A stretch of 64,000 nt of DNA, taken from NCBI RefSeq assembly GCF_002934685.1, contig NZ_NKHL01000116.1, forward strand, positions 1-64,000. The letters run 5' to 3'. The notes below the pieces were generated by a model. The model ran no database searches. It was given only the letters and a program-made list of their open reading frames with translations, and had not been told where the DNA came from. This DNA is from Pseudomonas bohemica. GTDB lineage: Bacteria > Pseudomonadota > Gammaproteobacteria > Pseudomonadales > Pseudomonadaceae. The position numbers were made by a program, and so were the translations under genes. This document shows positions 25,640-34,541 of the stretch, in pieces (positions within the stretch are counted from its first letter, which is position 1; each line of letters starts with the position of its first letter).

Positions 25640-28042
25640 ATGTCCGCAGTTTCGCCGTACCGCTTGCGCCCGTTGTTGCATATCAGTCTATTGTTGACGC
25701 TGAGCTCCAGTCCGCTGTTCATCTCGCCCAGTTGGGCGGAAACCGCAGGCCGCCGCAGCTATGAGGTCCCTGCCGGTAGCCTGGGCGCGGCGTTGACCCG
25801 GTTTGCCGGGCTTGCCGGAGTCAACTTGTCCGTCGATCCGGCGCTGGTCCGCGGTCGTAACAGCACCGGTTTATCAGGCAACTTTGAGGTCGAGGAAGGC
25901 TTTGCCCTGCTGCTGCAGGGCTCGGGTCTGCAACTGGTGGCCGTGGGCGAGCAAGCGTACACACTGATCCCGGCGCCGGACGGCAGCAGCTTGCAGCTGG
26001 CGCCAACCTCGATTCTCGGTGCCAACGACAGCACCGACGGGCAGTCTTACCCCGGTGGCCAGGTTGCACGCCGCGGGTCGCAAGGTCTGCTCGGCGCCCG
26101 GGACTTCATGGAGACGCCGTTCAGCCAGACCACCTACACCAGCGAAACGGTGAAAAACCTGCAAGCGCGAACACTTGGCGACCTGGTCGCCAGCGACCCT
26201 TCGGTGCGCGCCACCAACCCCGCTGGCGGGCGGTACGAGCAGTTCACGATTCGCGGCTTCAGCCTGTTCAACAGCGATGTGTCCTATAACGGTCTGTACG
26301 GCATTCTGCCGACGTACACCATCGACATGGAAATGGCCGAACGGGTCGATATCCTCAAGGGCCCGAGCCAACTGATCAATGGCATCTCGCCCCGGGGCAG
26401 CGTCGGCGGAGGCATCAACGTGGTGCCCAAGCGCGCCACCGACAAGCCGATCACTGAATTCACCACCAGCTACGCCTCCAATAATCAGATCGGCGCGGCG
26501 GTGGACGTGGGGCGTCGGTTTGGCGAAGAAGACAAGTTCGGCATTCGCTTCAATGGCGTGAAACAGTCCGGTGACACCGAATGGGACCACCAAAGCGTCG
26601 ATCGCGAGATGGCCGTGCTGGGCCTGGATTTTCGTGGCGAGCGCTTGAGGCTCTCGACCGACATCGGCCACACCGAGCGCAACACCGATGCCCCCCAGGA
26701 GCGGGTGCAAATCGGTGCCAACGCCAAAGTGCCTAACCCCAACGACGTACGACACAACTACGCCCAGGCCTGGAGCAAGGCGCGAACCGAGGACACCTTC
26801 GGCGCGGTGAATGGCGAATATGACGTCAGTGACTCGGTGATGCTCTACGGCGGCGTCGGCGCGCGCAAGAGCGACCACGACTTCCTCCGGCACGCGGTTT
26901 CGATCACCAACAACGCCGGTGATTTCAGCGTGCAGCCCCGGGATTTCACCCGTGACGAAAATGTTCGGACGGCCACCGCCGGGGTACGCAACTGGTTCCA
27001 GACCGGCCCGGTGAGCCATGAGGTCAATCTGGCGGCCAGCTATTTCTACATGGACTTCGAGAACGGCGGTGCGCGTTATGCGGCCGCACCGAGCAACCTG
27101 TTCAACCCCGTGGATACGCCCACGCCGGGTACTCCGACTCGGACCGATGCCAAGGTCTACACCGAAAACCGTTTCAGCGGCGTAGCGTTGTCCGACACGC
27201 TGGGTTTCTTCGAGGACCGCTTGCTGCTGACCCTCGGTGCGCGATGGCAGCGGGTCAAGGTTGATGACTGGACCGACGGCGTCAAAGGCGATACGTCGTA
27301 TGACGAAGAGAAGGTCTCGCCGTCGGGCGGGCTATTGTTCAAGGCGACCGATCGACTGTCGCTGTATGTCAACTACATGGAAGGCTTGAGCCAGGGCAAG
27401 ATCGCGCCATCGACTTCGGTCAACGAGGATGAAATCTTCCCGCCGTTCATCAGCCGTCAGGTCGAAGTCGGCGCCAAATACGATCTGGGTTCGTTCGCGC
27501 TGACGGCTGCGGCGTTTCGGATCAAGCAGCCCGCCTATGAGACCAATGCCACCTCGCGGGTGTTTGGGCCTAACGGCAAGCGTGAGAACAATGGCGTGGA
27601 GTTGAGTGTGTTCGGCGAACCGCGCGAAGGCTTCCGTCTGCTCGGGGGTGTGATGTACATCGACAGTGAGCTGACCCATACGGTCAATGGCGCGTTCGAT
27701 GGCAACCGGGCGCCGGCCACGCCCAAATATAACGTGAACCTGGGCGCAGAGTGGGATGTGCCGAATGTTCGGGGGCTGACGCTGACCGGGCGGGGGCTCT
27801 ATTCGAGTTCACAGTATCTGGATCAGGCCAATAGCAAGGAGATTGATTCGTGGGAGCGTTTCGATGTGGGCGCGCGTTATGCGTTCAAGGTCGAGCAGAA
27901 GGATGTGACGGTGCGGGCCAGTGTGGAGAACGTGCTGGATAAACGTTATTGGAGTTCGGCGGGCGCCTCGGATGACAGCGAGCCAGGGCTGACGCTGGCG
28001 ACGCCAAGGACCTATTTGCTGTCGGCGACGATCGGGTTTTGA
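25640..28042 (+). CDS. TonB-dependent ferric-siderophore receptor with signalling domain
   Basis: 800 aa from the ATG at 25640; a GTG at 25613 is also possible. A signal peptide precedes the mature start (SWAETAGRRSY). Residues about 40-115 form an STN signalling domain (YEVPAGSLGAALTRFAGLAGVNLSVDPALV), which contacts FecR. The plug follows (TPFSQTTYTSETVKNLQARTLGDLVASDPSVR; MAERVDILKGPSQLINGISPRGSVGGGINVVPKRA), then the 22-strand barrel, ending in a terminal Phe (SATIGF) for outer-membrane insertion. It forms a cell-surface signalling unit with the FecI- and FecR-like genes upstream. The ligand cannot be read; no siderophore synthesis gene is present, so it is probably a xenosiderophore receptor. 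Confidence 0.92.
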   Translation: MSAVSPYRLRPLLHISLLLTLSSSPLFISPSWAETAGRRSYEVPAGSLGAALTRFAGLAGVNLSVDPALVRGRNSTGLSGNFEVEEGFALLLQGSGLQLVAVGEQAYTLIPAPDGSSLQLAPTSILGANDSTDGQSYPGGQVARRGSQGLLGARDFMETPFSQTTYTSETVKNLQARTLGDLVASDPSVRATNPAGGRYEQFTIRGFSLFNSDVSYNGLYGILPTYTIDMEMAERVDILKGPSQLINGISPRGSVGGGINVVPKRATDKPITEFTTSYASNNQIGAAVDVGRRFGEEDKFGIRFNGVKQSGDTEWDHQSVDREMAVLGLDFRGERLRLSTDIGHTERNTDAPQERVQIGANAKVPNPNDVRHNYAQAWSKARTEDTFGAVNGEYDVSDSVMLYGGVGARKSDHDFLRHAVSITNNAGDFSVQPRDFTRDENVRTATAGVRNWFQTGPVSHEVNLAASYFYMDFENGGARYAAAPSNLFNPVDTPTPGTPTRTDAKVYTENRFSGVALSDTLGFFEDRLLLTLGARWQRVKVDDWTDGVKGDTSYDEEKVSPSGGLLFKATDRLSLYVNYMEGLSQGKIAPSTSVNEDEIFPPFISRQVEVGAKYDLGSFALTAAAFRIKQPAYETNATSRVFGPNGKRENNGVELSVFGEPREGFRLLGGVMYIDSELTHTVNGAFDGNRAPATPKYNVNLGAEWDVPNVRGLTLTGRGLYSSSQYLDQANSKEIDSWERFDVGARYAFKVEQKDVTVRASVENVLDKRYWSSAGASDDSEPGLTLATPRTYLLSATIGF

Positions 28043-28083
28043 TCGAATCGTCCAGCTGCGCGCCAGGATTTGGCTCACACGCC

Positions 28084-28150
28084 TGGTAGCAATACAGATT
28101 GCGGGCGGCAGCGATATGACGGGCGCCACCGCTGGTAAGCCAAGCTGCCA
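28084..28150. repeat. Degenerate REP-type hairpin
   Basis: GGTAGCAATACAGATTGCGG on the left and CGCTGGTAAGCCAAGCTGCC on the right around a GCAGCGATATGACGGGCGCC centre. Shape and centre match the element at 23856, but the arms have decayed. Confidence 0.4.
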
Positions 28151-28169
28151 TGAACCAATGTCCGCACCC

Positions 28170-28205
28170 AAAAAAGCCCCACCTGACGTAATGCCAGGCG
28201 GGGCT
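28170..28205 (-). terminator. Intrinsic terminator of the pirin gene
   Basis: On the minus strand the stem AGCCCC / GGGGCT, extended by CCTG / CAGG, is followed by a run of six T. It lies 24 bp after the pirin stop codon. Confidence 0.85.
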
Positions 28206-28228
28206 GTCCGCCAGGGGTTGGTTCTATA

Positions 28229-28924
28229 TCACGCTACATCCACCAACACGATCTCGCTGTCTTCGATGGCTGTCACCCGCAACACCCGCTCATCCTCGAC
28301 GGCGACCCCATCACGCGCCTCGGCGCGCAGGCCGTTGACCTCGATGATCCCGGTCGCTGGTACCAGATACGCCCGGCGGCCTGCGTCCAGCGTGTACTCG
28401 GCCGTTTCGCCGGCCTTGATGTTGGCCGCCACCAGGCGCGCATTGGCCCGGATACGCAGCGCGATATCATCGCCCACCTTGCCACTGGCCAACGTCACGA
28501 AGCCCTCGCGATTGCCTTTCGGAAACGGCTTGGCGCCCCAGGAAGGAGGAGCCCCGACCTCGTCCGGCATGATCCAGATCTGGAAAATCCGCGTTTGCTT
28601 CGACTCCAGGTTGTACTCGCTATGGGCCACGCCGGTGCCGGCGCTCATCACCTGCACATCGCCCGCTTCGGTACGGCCGCGGTTGCCCAGGCTGTCCTCG
28701 TGAGTGATCGCGCCTTCACGCACATAGGTGATGATTTCCATGTCGCGGTGCGGATGACGCGGGAAGCCGGTGCCAGCCTCGATCACGTCATCGTTCCACA
28801 CCCGCAGTTGACCCCAGTTCATGCGGTTCGGGTCGTAGTAGTTGGCGAACGAAAAGTGATGATGGGCGTTCAGCCAGCCGTGATCCGCGCCGCCAAGGGA
28901 TTTGAAAGGACGGAGTTGCAGCAT
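28229..28924 (-). CDS. Pirin-family protein (bicupin)
   Basis: 231 aa from the ATG at 28924, with GAGGAA 6 nt upstream. Two cupin halves: the first holds the metal-binding HPHRDMEIITYV (HxH), with a later SAGTGVAHSEYN, the pirin hallmark. Close relatives (YhhW-type) have quercetin 2,3-dioxygenase activity; others act as redox-sensing regulators. The biological role here is not readable. A strong terminator follows. Upstream, 28925-29201, is a 277-bp region with an AT-rich patch and TCGA-centred repeats (29040-29065) that may be its promoter. Confidence 0.88.
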   Translation of the reverse strand: MLQLRPFKSLGGADHGWLNAHHHFSFANYYDPNRMNWGQLRVWNDDVIEAGTGFPRHPHRDMEIITYVREGAITHEDSLGNRGRTEAGDVQVMSAGTGVAHSEYNLESKQTRIFQIWIMPDEVGAPPSWGAKPFPKGNREGFVTLASGKVGDDIALRIRANARLVAANIKAGETAEYTLDAGRRAYLVPATGIIEVNGLRAEARDGVAVEDERVLRVTAIEDSEIVLVDVA

Positions 28925-29201
28925 GATCAGTTCCTCCATAGCAGGGCCGGCCTAGGCAGCAGCGCCGCTGGTGATGACTTTTCAGTCGATGGAGCAATGA
29001 TCTGCCAAATTTCTATCGATAAAAAGCGTAAGTTTTGCGTTATTCCAATCGAAATATCGAATATCTTTGCCGCGCCTGAGCTGCGTCTTTACCTGCACTT
29101 GATCGGCTAACCCCATGAGCATCCAGCATTTCGCTGGAGCTTGACGGCGAATGGGGCGACCATAGGCGCCTTCTCGTTCAATGCTGATAGACGGAGCCTG
29201 C

Positions 29202-31736
29202 GTGTCGCACGATTTTCCCGCCGAGCCACCCCACGATCCAGCCACTGATTTGCCTCCCGACCTGACCGTTCCCGAGCGTCTGCCCTTCTTCAAACGCCTG
29301 CTGGCCCGGATCATCGGCCGCGGGCTGTCGCGCATGCAGGCCCAGCACGTGCCGTCGTGGCGACAGGGGCATGCCGACGGCTTCCTCAACGGTCACGCCG
29401 AGGGGATGAACGAAGGCTACGCCGAAGGGCATCTGGACGGCATCGAAGAGGGCCGTCGCGTGCTGGTGATTCGCGACACTCGCCCACTGGAGCACCGTGG
29501 GCCGCGCGTTGACGATCACCTGTTCGATGACTGGCGACTGCCGCTGACCAACGAGCTGAAGAAACGCATCAAGGCCGACGTCGCCGAAAAGCTGCCCGCC
29601 CACGCTCAGCCGACCGCCGCTCAATGGAAGATGATTTTCAGCGACACTCCGTCGACCTACGTCATCGCCGGAGCCGGGGCAGGAAAGTCGACCTCGTTGG
29701 TGCTGCGGGTCCTGCTGCTCAACCACTATTTGGGTTTCGAGCTGGATTCCATGACCGTGGTGACCTTCACCCGCGAGTCGCGCAAGGACTTCATCACCAA
29801 GCTCATCGAGGTCATGGGGCTGTGGGGGCACAACCTGTCGCTGCGCGAGGCCCGTGACGTAGTGCTCACGTTCCATTCGCGCATCCTGCCGCTGGTTCGC
29901 AGCCTGCCGGGTTTCGAGCAGTTGCAGGCGTTCGAAAACCTCGGCAGTCAAAACGCAAATGTGCCTGGCGGCGATCTGTTCGGCGGCAAGCTGCTCGACG
30001 ACGGCGCTGACAGCAACCCGTTCGACCTGCGCATCAACGACGCCCAGCGTCAGCGGATGAACCTGTGCTACCGCGATCTCTACGCTGCAAACCCGCGCTT
30101 TCGCGAGGTGATGGCGCCGCTGTATCGGCATTCGTTGCAGCTCAAGGCGCTGGACCGTGATCATCCGGACGTGCAGAAACGCATCACCGTGATGGGCCTG
30201 TCGTCCAGGCGCGACGAGGAATTGTGTGACGTGATCGAGGACCTGTGGATCCGCGCAGGCGCTTGGCCAATCCAGGGTGTCGAGCCGATGCGACAGACGG
30301 TCGAGGTCAGCGGGCTGACCTTCCACGTACACGGTTACGCCGCAGAGCTGGATGCGTGGATCGTGCTGGGCTTTGACCCCAGCGAAGACCAGCACCTGCG
30401 TCGTCCGGATGCCAAGCTGCCGGTCTGGGCCGAATGGGTGATCAAGCGCACGCTGTTCCAGGCGTTCTGCCGCAAGCCGGTGATCTGGCTCGAGAACTAC
30501 GAGGCGTCTCGGGGGATGATGCAGTCGCTGTCCGGTGCCGCGGTGGCCGGTCCGGGTTTCGATTACAAGGTCAAGGGCGAATTGAGCGCGGCGCCGCTGC
30601 TGGACTGTTTCGTCGCTGCGGCCGGCTTCATCGAAAACCTGGGGCTTGATGTGCCGGATGCCGTGTCGCAGATGAATTTCTCCGATCAGGACCCGGACCG
30701 ATTCTTCTTCGAAGCCCTGAGCCTGTTCTGGAAAGCCTTCGAAGACCATCTGCTCGAGCAAACGCCGCCAGTAATGACCTATAACCGAATGTTCGCGCTG
30801 TTTGGCGAGAAGTCACCGGAGAACCTCAAGCTGGTCAGCGACGAGGGCTTGCGCCCGCTGTCGCACCTGATGATCGACGAGTTTCAGGACGTGTCGCCGC
30901 AAATCGTCTCCTGGATTCGCGCCAGCCTTCGGGAAGTGCGCAGCCGCGGCCCGGCTTTGCATGGGGGGCGTGGCGCCCAGCGTTCGTCGTTGCTGTGCGT
31001 GGGCGATGATTGGCAGTCGATCTACGGCTGGCGGGGTAGCTCGCCGAAATTCTTCATGGAATTTCCCAAGGAGTTCTCGTCGCCCTCGACCACCAGGGTC
31101 ATGCTCAGCGACAACTTCCGCAGCCATCAGCACATCATCGATGCCGCCGAGCACATCGTCCGTGCCGCCCCTGCGATCAGCGGCAAGAAAGCTCGCGCCA
31201 GTGGCGCAGAACAGGAACTGCTGCCGGTCACGGTGCTGGATCGTGATGACGATCGACTCGTGGCGACCCTGATCGAGCACTACAACGCGGGTGAATCGGT
31301 AATGCTGCTCTATCGCAAGGGCAGCGAACGCAGCAAGTTGCCCGAGTCGCTGCAAGCGCTGATGCAGGCTGATTATGCATTGCCTCCCCAGGAGCGACGT
31401 CTCAAGCAATTGACTTACCACAGCTCCAAAGGCTTGCAGGCCGACGCGGTGTTTCTGCTCGGGGATTGTCAGCACCTGACCCAGTCGCCGTACAAAAATC
31501 AGGTTTACCAGCTGGCCGGCTTGGGCAAGGAGGGCGATCTGGAAGCGTTCGACAATGCGCAGAAAGACGAAGTGCTGCGCCTGGCTTATGTGGCAATTAC
31601 CCGCGCGGTGCGGCATTGCTACTGGTTCATCGATGCGGTGGGGAACGATGATGCGGCGGTGCCGAGAGCATCGGCGAGGATTGCCGGGGACAAGGCGTTT
31701 TTCGAGGATCGACGCGGGGCCGTCGTGGAGCAGTAA
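29202..31736 (+). CDS. UvrD/Rep-type superfamily 1 helicase
   Basis: 844 aa from a GTG at 29202 (GGAG 5 nt upstream); an ATG at 29181 is an alternative. Helicase motifs in order: I GAGAGKST, Ia VVTFTRESRKDF, II LMIDEFQDVSP, III GDDWQSIYGWRG, IV LSDNFRSHQHII, V LTYHSSKGLQADAVFLLG and VI LAYVAITRAVRH. Before motif I there are about 140 residues with a repeated G-H-x-x-G-type stretch (QGHADGFLNGHAEGMNEGYAEGHLDGIEEG, residues about 55-85 in pieces). A long insert of about 300 residues separates motif Ia from II. It is larger than HelD (684 aa) and unlike UvrD in its insert. It stands alone, so a repair or defence role is open. Confidence 0.85.
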   Translation: MSHDFPAEPPHDPATDLPPDLTVPERLPFFKRLLARIIGRGLSRMQAQHVPSWRQGHADGFLNGHAEGMNEGYAEGHLDGIEEGRRVLVIRDTRPLEHRGPRVDDHLFDDWRLPLTNELKKRIKADVAEKLPAHAQPTAAQWKMIFSDTPSTYVIAGAGAGKSTSLVLRVLLLNHYLGFELDSMTVVTFTRESRKDFITKLIEVMGLWGHNLSLREARDVVLTFHSRILPLVRSLPGFEQLQAFENLGSQNANVPGGDLFGGKLLDDGADSNPFDLRINDAQRQRMNLCYRDLYAANPRFREVMAPLYRHSLQLKALDRDHPDVQKRITVMGLSSRRDEELCDVIEDLWIRAGAWPIQGVEPMRQTVEVSGLTFHVHGYAAELDAWIVLGFDPSEDQHLRRPDAKLPVWAEWVIKRTLFQAFCRKPVIWLENYEASRGMMQSLSGAAVAGPGFDYKVKGELSAAPLLDCFVAAAGFIENLGLDVPDAVSQMNFSDQDPDRFFFEALSLFWKAFEDHLLEQTPPVMTYNRMFALFGEKSPENLKLVSDEGLRPLSHLMIDEFQDVSPQIVSWIRASLREVRSRGPALHGGRGAQRSSLLCVGDDWQSIYGWRGSSPKFFMEFPKEFSSPSTTRVMLSDNFRSHQHIIDAAEHIVRAAPAISGKKARASGAEQELLPVTVLDRDDDRLVATLIEHYNAGESVMLLYRKGSERSKLPESLQALMQADYALPPQERRLKQLTYHSSKGLQADAVFLLGDCQHLTQSPYKNQVYQLAGLGKEGDLEAFDNAQKDEVLRLAYVAITRAVRHCYWFIDAVGNDDAAVPRASARIAGDKAFFEDRRGAVVEQ

Positions 31737-31746
31737 TAGAGTTCTG

Positions 31747-31810
31747 TAGCAGCACGGCTCGCCGGCGATCGCAAGCCTGAGGATATCGGCGCCGGCAAGC
31801 CGTGCTGCTA
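31747..31810. repeat. REP hairpin between convergent genes
   Basis: The arms at 31747-31767 and 31790-31810 begin and end with TAGCAGCACGGCT / AGCCGTGCTGCTA and pair at 20 of 21 positions. It sits between the helicase gene and the convergent DUF1652 gene and may also end transcription in both directions. Confidence 0.8.
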
Positions 31811-31843
31811 AAAATGGGGGTTCGAGTTCGGTGGCGGCCGGTT

Positions 31844-32107
31844 TCAGGCCCGGTTCAGATACGACGTCTGCTGCGGCACGAAGGTCTCCAGCTCAAGCTC
31901 GATCGCTTCGATGATGCGCTCCACGTCCATGGCGTTCATCACGGTCGCACAGGGGATCCCGGCAATCGCGATCACCGTTTCGCCACTGGCGCGATCAAAA
32001 AGACGCGCGACCATACTGCTGGGTGCATCCATGTTGGCTTCGAAGCCCACTGGATGAAAATGCCAGCGCATCAGCTGACAAGCGTTGGGGAATGTGACTT
32101 TGTTCAT
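31844..32107 (-). CDS. DUF1652-type small protein
   Basis: 87 aa. MNKVTFPNACQLMRWHFHPVGFEANMD, MVARLFDRASGETVIAIAGIPC and the terminal helix VERIIEAIELELE fit the short Pseudomonas DUF1652 family, whose function is unknown. The ATG at 32107 has GAGGTGGG upstream at good spacing, so longer in-frame starts were rejected. It is convergent with the helicase and precedes an AT-rich non-coding region. Confidence 0.72.
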   Translation of the reverse strand: MNKVTFPNACQLMRWHFHPVGFEANMDAPSSMVARLFDRASGETVIAIAGIPCATVMNAMDVERIIEAIELELETFVPQQTSYLNRA

Positions 32108-32769
32108 GAGACCCACCTCGTTCAATCGAGCAATTCCAGAGCTCCGCAGGGCAGGGAAAACGGGATCTGTCAGCCAGCTTCGAGGAACGGCGCAACACGT
32201 GTGGCAGAGCACAGCGCAGCTTTGTTTTCGTTCCGTGTTGGTCGAAGCGCGGACCCCACAGATCGCGAATCAGATAAAGGTAGCACCGAGTTCTGACAAG
32301 AATGAGAAAAAAATCCTACAAGAAGCAATATTTACCCTTTAATGATGCAGGTCATATTTCGTTATAGCTGAACAGTATTTAAAAAGTTTGCTGAATCGTT
32401 ATTTTTTTAATAAGGCATTGAGCTATCACTGTGCGTCCGGTCTGGACCGTCTCAAATGTGATTCATGTACTGGACTCACGGATGTGAAACGGTGTGAAAA
32501 ATCGTGCTATTGCGGTGTGAAGTGTATTAAGAAAGTTACAGCCAAACGTTTTATTTGTTATTTTTGACGCCAGAAAAAAATCCGAAAAAAAATATTAAAG
32601 TCCACTGAATAAAACAGCAGTGCCTGCCGATAGCCCATCAAGTGCAAGCGAACTGTTCTAAATCACTTTTCGAATTGCAGTCATCATTTACCAACGAGAC
32701 CCTGAAGTTTCTGGTGTTTGATCGTCGCAGGGATGCTTTGAGCCCCGCATCTATAATGAGAGAAGTGCC
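32108..32769. other. AT-rich leader region before the chemoreceptor gene
   Basis: About 660 bp without a supported gene. The part at 32280-32640 is strikingly AT-rich for this window, with several A- and T-tracts (for example 32306-32312, 32402-32408, 32573-32580, 32584-32590) and two CGGTGTGAA repeats near 32490 and 32514. This is the kind of sequence bound by MvaT/MvaU (H-NS-like) proteins in Pseudomonas. Confidence 0.55.
32606..32633 (+). promoter_or_regulatory. Possible sigma-28 (FliA) promoter of the chemoreceptor gene
   Basis: GCCGATAG at 32626-32633 matches the FliA -10 (GCCGATAA) at 7 of 8. A TAAA lies at 32610-32613, only 12 nt upstream instead of 15, so the -35 is off-spacing. Chemoreceptor genes are commonly FliA-dependent. 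Confidence 0.35.
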
Positions 32770-34395
32770 ATGTCGATAAGAAACATGAATATTGCGCCAC
32801 GCGCGTTCCTGGGGTTTGCCTTTATTGCCGTTCTGGTGATCGGGCTCGGTTTTTTCTCTCTCAACCGCATGGCCCTGATTCGCCAGGCCACCACCGACAT
32901 GGAAACCAACCAGCTCCCCAGTGTGGGTTACCTGGGCAACATGCTGGAAAACACCTTGCGCCTGCGCATCACTTCTTTCCGCACGCTGGTCAACCGTGAG
33001 CCAGCCGCGCTGCGCGAAACCGACGGGCGTATCGCCGAGCTGATCGGCAAGTTACAGGAGGCCAGGAAAAACTACGCTGCGCTGCCTGCCGACGGCGAGG
33101 AGCTGTCGGTGTTTCGGCAGTTCGAGGCGACGCTGGCGACTTTCCTCGATGTCCAGGCCCAGGTGCTGGATTTGTCGCGTCAGGAAAAGATCGAAGACAT
33201 GCGGACCCTGATCAATACGCGCATGAAAGATGCGACTGACCTGATGGGTGTTCAGATCAACCAGCTGATCAGTATCAATAAGGCTGCCGCAACAGCTGCT
33301 GCAGTTGTCTCCAAACAACAATATGACGGTGCCAATGTCGGGGTTATTGTCATGTCGGTTATCGCCGCGCTGCTGACTGTCTTACTTGCCTGGTTACTGA
33401 CTAAAAGTATCGTGAACCCGCTTTCCAGAGCAGTGCGCGCGGCTGAAGAAATCGCTGCGGGTGATCTGACCCGGCCTATTGAAGTCGATGGTAAAGACGA
33501 AGCGGCGCAACTGTTGAAGGCCTTGGCCACCATGCAGCAGAACTTGCGCAAAACCATTGAGTTGATTTCTGGCTCTGCCACACAACTGGCCTCTGCCGCC
33601 GAAGAATTGAGCGCGGTGACTGAAGAATCCTCCCGTGGTCTGCAACAGCAAAACAATGAAATCGAGCAGGCGGCGACCGCTGTCAACGAGATGACCGCTG
33701 CCGTCGAAGAAGTGGCGCGCAATGCGGTGTCGACTTCCGAAGCGTCGCAGCAGTCAAATCAGACCGCTCGCCAGGGGCGTGATCGGGTGGTCGAGACGGT
33801 CAAGTCGATTCATGCCATGACTCAGCAGATCCAGGCGACCACAGGCCTGGTTGAAGGCCTGGCGGAGCAGGGGCGTGATATTGGCAAGGTGCTGGATGTG
33901 ATTCGCTCGATTGCCGAGCAGACCAACCTGTTGGCGCTGAACGCAGCCATCGAGGCAGCGCGCGCCGGTGAGGCAGGACGTGGGTTCGCGGTAGTGGCCG
34001 ATGAAGTGCGGGCACTGGCCCATCGTACGGCGCAATCGACCACCGAAATCGAGCAGATGGTGGCCGGGATTCAAACCCGCACTGGCGATGCGGTGCAATC
34101 GATGTCGCGCAATACTGACAGTACGCGCAGCACATTGAGCCTGGCCAGTTCAGCAGGGGATGCGCTGGAACTCATTACTGAAGCGATTGCCCAGATCAAC
34201 GAACGCAACCTTGTGATCGCCAGCGCTTCGGAGGAACAGGCACAGGTTTCCCGTGAAGTGGACCGTAATCTGGTGAACATCCGGGATCTTGCCGCGCAAA
34301 CGGCGGCAGGCGCGAATCAGACCAGCGCGGCCAGTCATGAGTTGTCACGCCTGGCGGTGGATCTCAAGGCGATGGTGACGCGGTTTGTGGTTTGA
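32770..34395 (+). CDS. Methyl-accepting chemotaxis protein, 4HB-type
   Basis: 541 aa transmembrane receptor. TM1 is at residues 11-32, a periplasmic four-helix-bundle sensor at about 35-185 (ending [23 protein letters not shown]), TM2 at about 192-214, then HAMP ([28 protein letters not shown]). The cytoplasmic signalling part carries the conserved tip [35 protein letters not shown]. It reports ligand occupancy to CheA/CheW. The bundle length fits the 4HB family rather than the double-height HBM family. GAGAG precedes the ATG. The signal is unknown; the neighbouring kgu genes give no firm hint. Confidence 0.92.
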   Translation: MSIRNMNIAPRAFLGFAFIAVLVIGLGFFSLNRMALIRQATTDMETNQLPSVGYLGNMLENTLRLRITSFRTLVNREPAALRETDGRIAELIGKLQEARKNYAALPADGEELSVFRQFEATLATFLDVQAQVLDLSRQEKIEDMRTLINTRMKDATDLMGVQINQLISINKAAATAAAVVSKQQYDGANVGVIVMSVIAALLTVLLAWLLTKSIVNPLSRAVRAAEEIAAGDLTRPIEVDGKDEAAQLLKALATMQQNLRKTIELISGSATQLASAAEELSAVTEESSRGLQQQNNEIEQAATAVNEMTAAVEEVARNAVSTSEASQQSNQTARQGRDRVVETVKSIHAMTQQIQATTGLVEGLAEQGRDIGKVLDVIRSIAEQTNLLALNAAIEAARAGEAGRGFAVVADEVRALAHRTAQSTTEIEQMVAGIQTRTGDAVQSMSRNTDSTRSTLSLASSAGDALELITEAIAQINERNLVIASASEEQAQVSREVDRNLVNIRDLAAQTAAGANQTSAASHELSRLAVDLKAMVTRFVV

Positions 34396-34452
34396 CGCGG
34401 TTCACGGTTAAACGCTGATTGTCCTGCAAATCCGCGTTGCAACACATTCATA

Positions 34453-34539
34453 TGTAGGAGCGCGCGTGCCGCGATGGCGTCATACCAGACATCTCAAGGG
34501 TTGCTGATGTGAGCTATCGCGGCAAAGCGCACTCCTACA
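34453..34539. repeat. REPIN (TGTAGGAGCGCGC family)
   Basis: Left arm TGTAGGAGCGCGCGTGCCGCGAT and right arm beginning ATCGCGGCAAAGCGC and ending CTCCTACA enclose about 40 nt. The pair of REP units in opposite orientation is the REPIN structure mobilised in trans by RAYT enzymes. It lies just after the convergent 3' ends of the chemoreceptor and kguD genes. Confidence 0.75.
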
Positions 34540-34541
34540 GG

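Noticed and set aside
29178-30761. Open frame of 527 codons on the minus strand opposite the helicase gene
   Set aside because: Antisense to intact helicase motifs, with an abnormal composition rich in His, Gln and Arg.
32752-32757. TATAAT as the chemoreceptor promoter
   Set aside because: It would start transcription within a few nt of the ATG at 32770, and no -35 is present at 16-18 bp.
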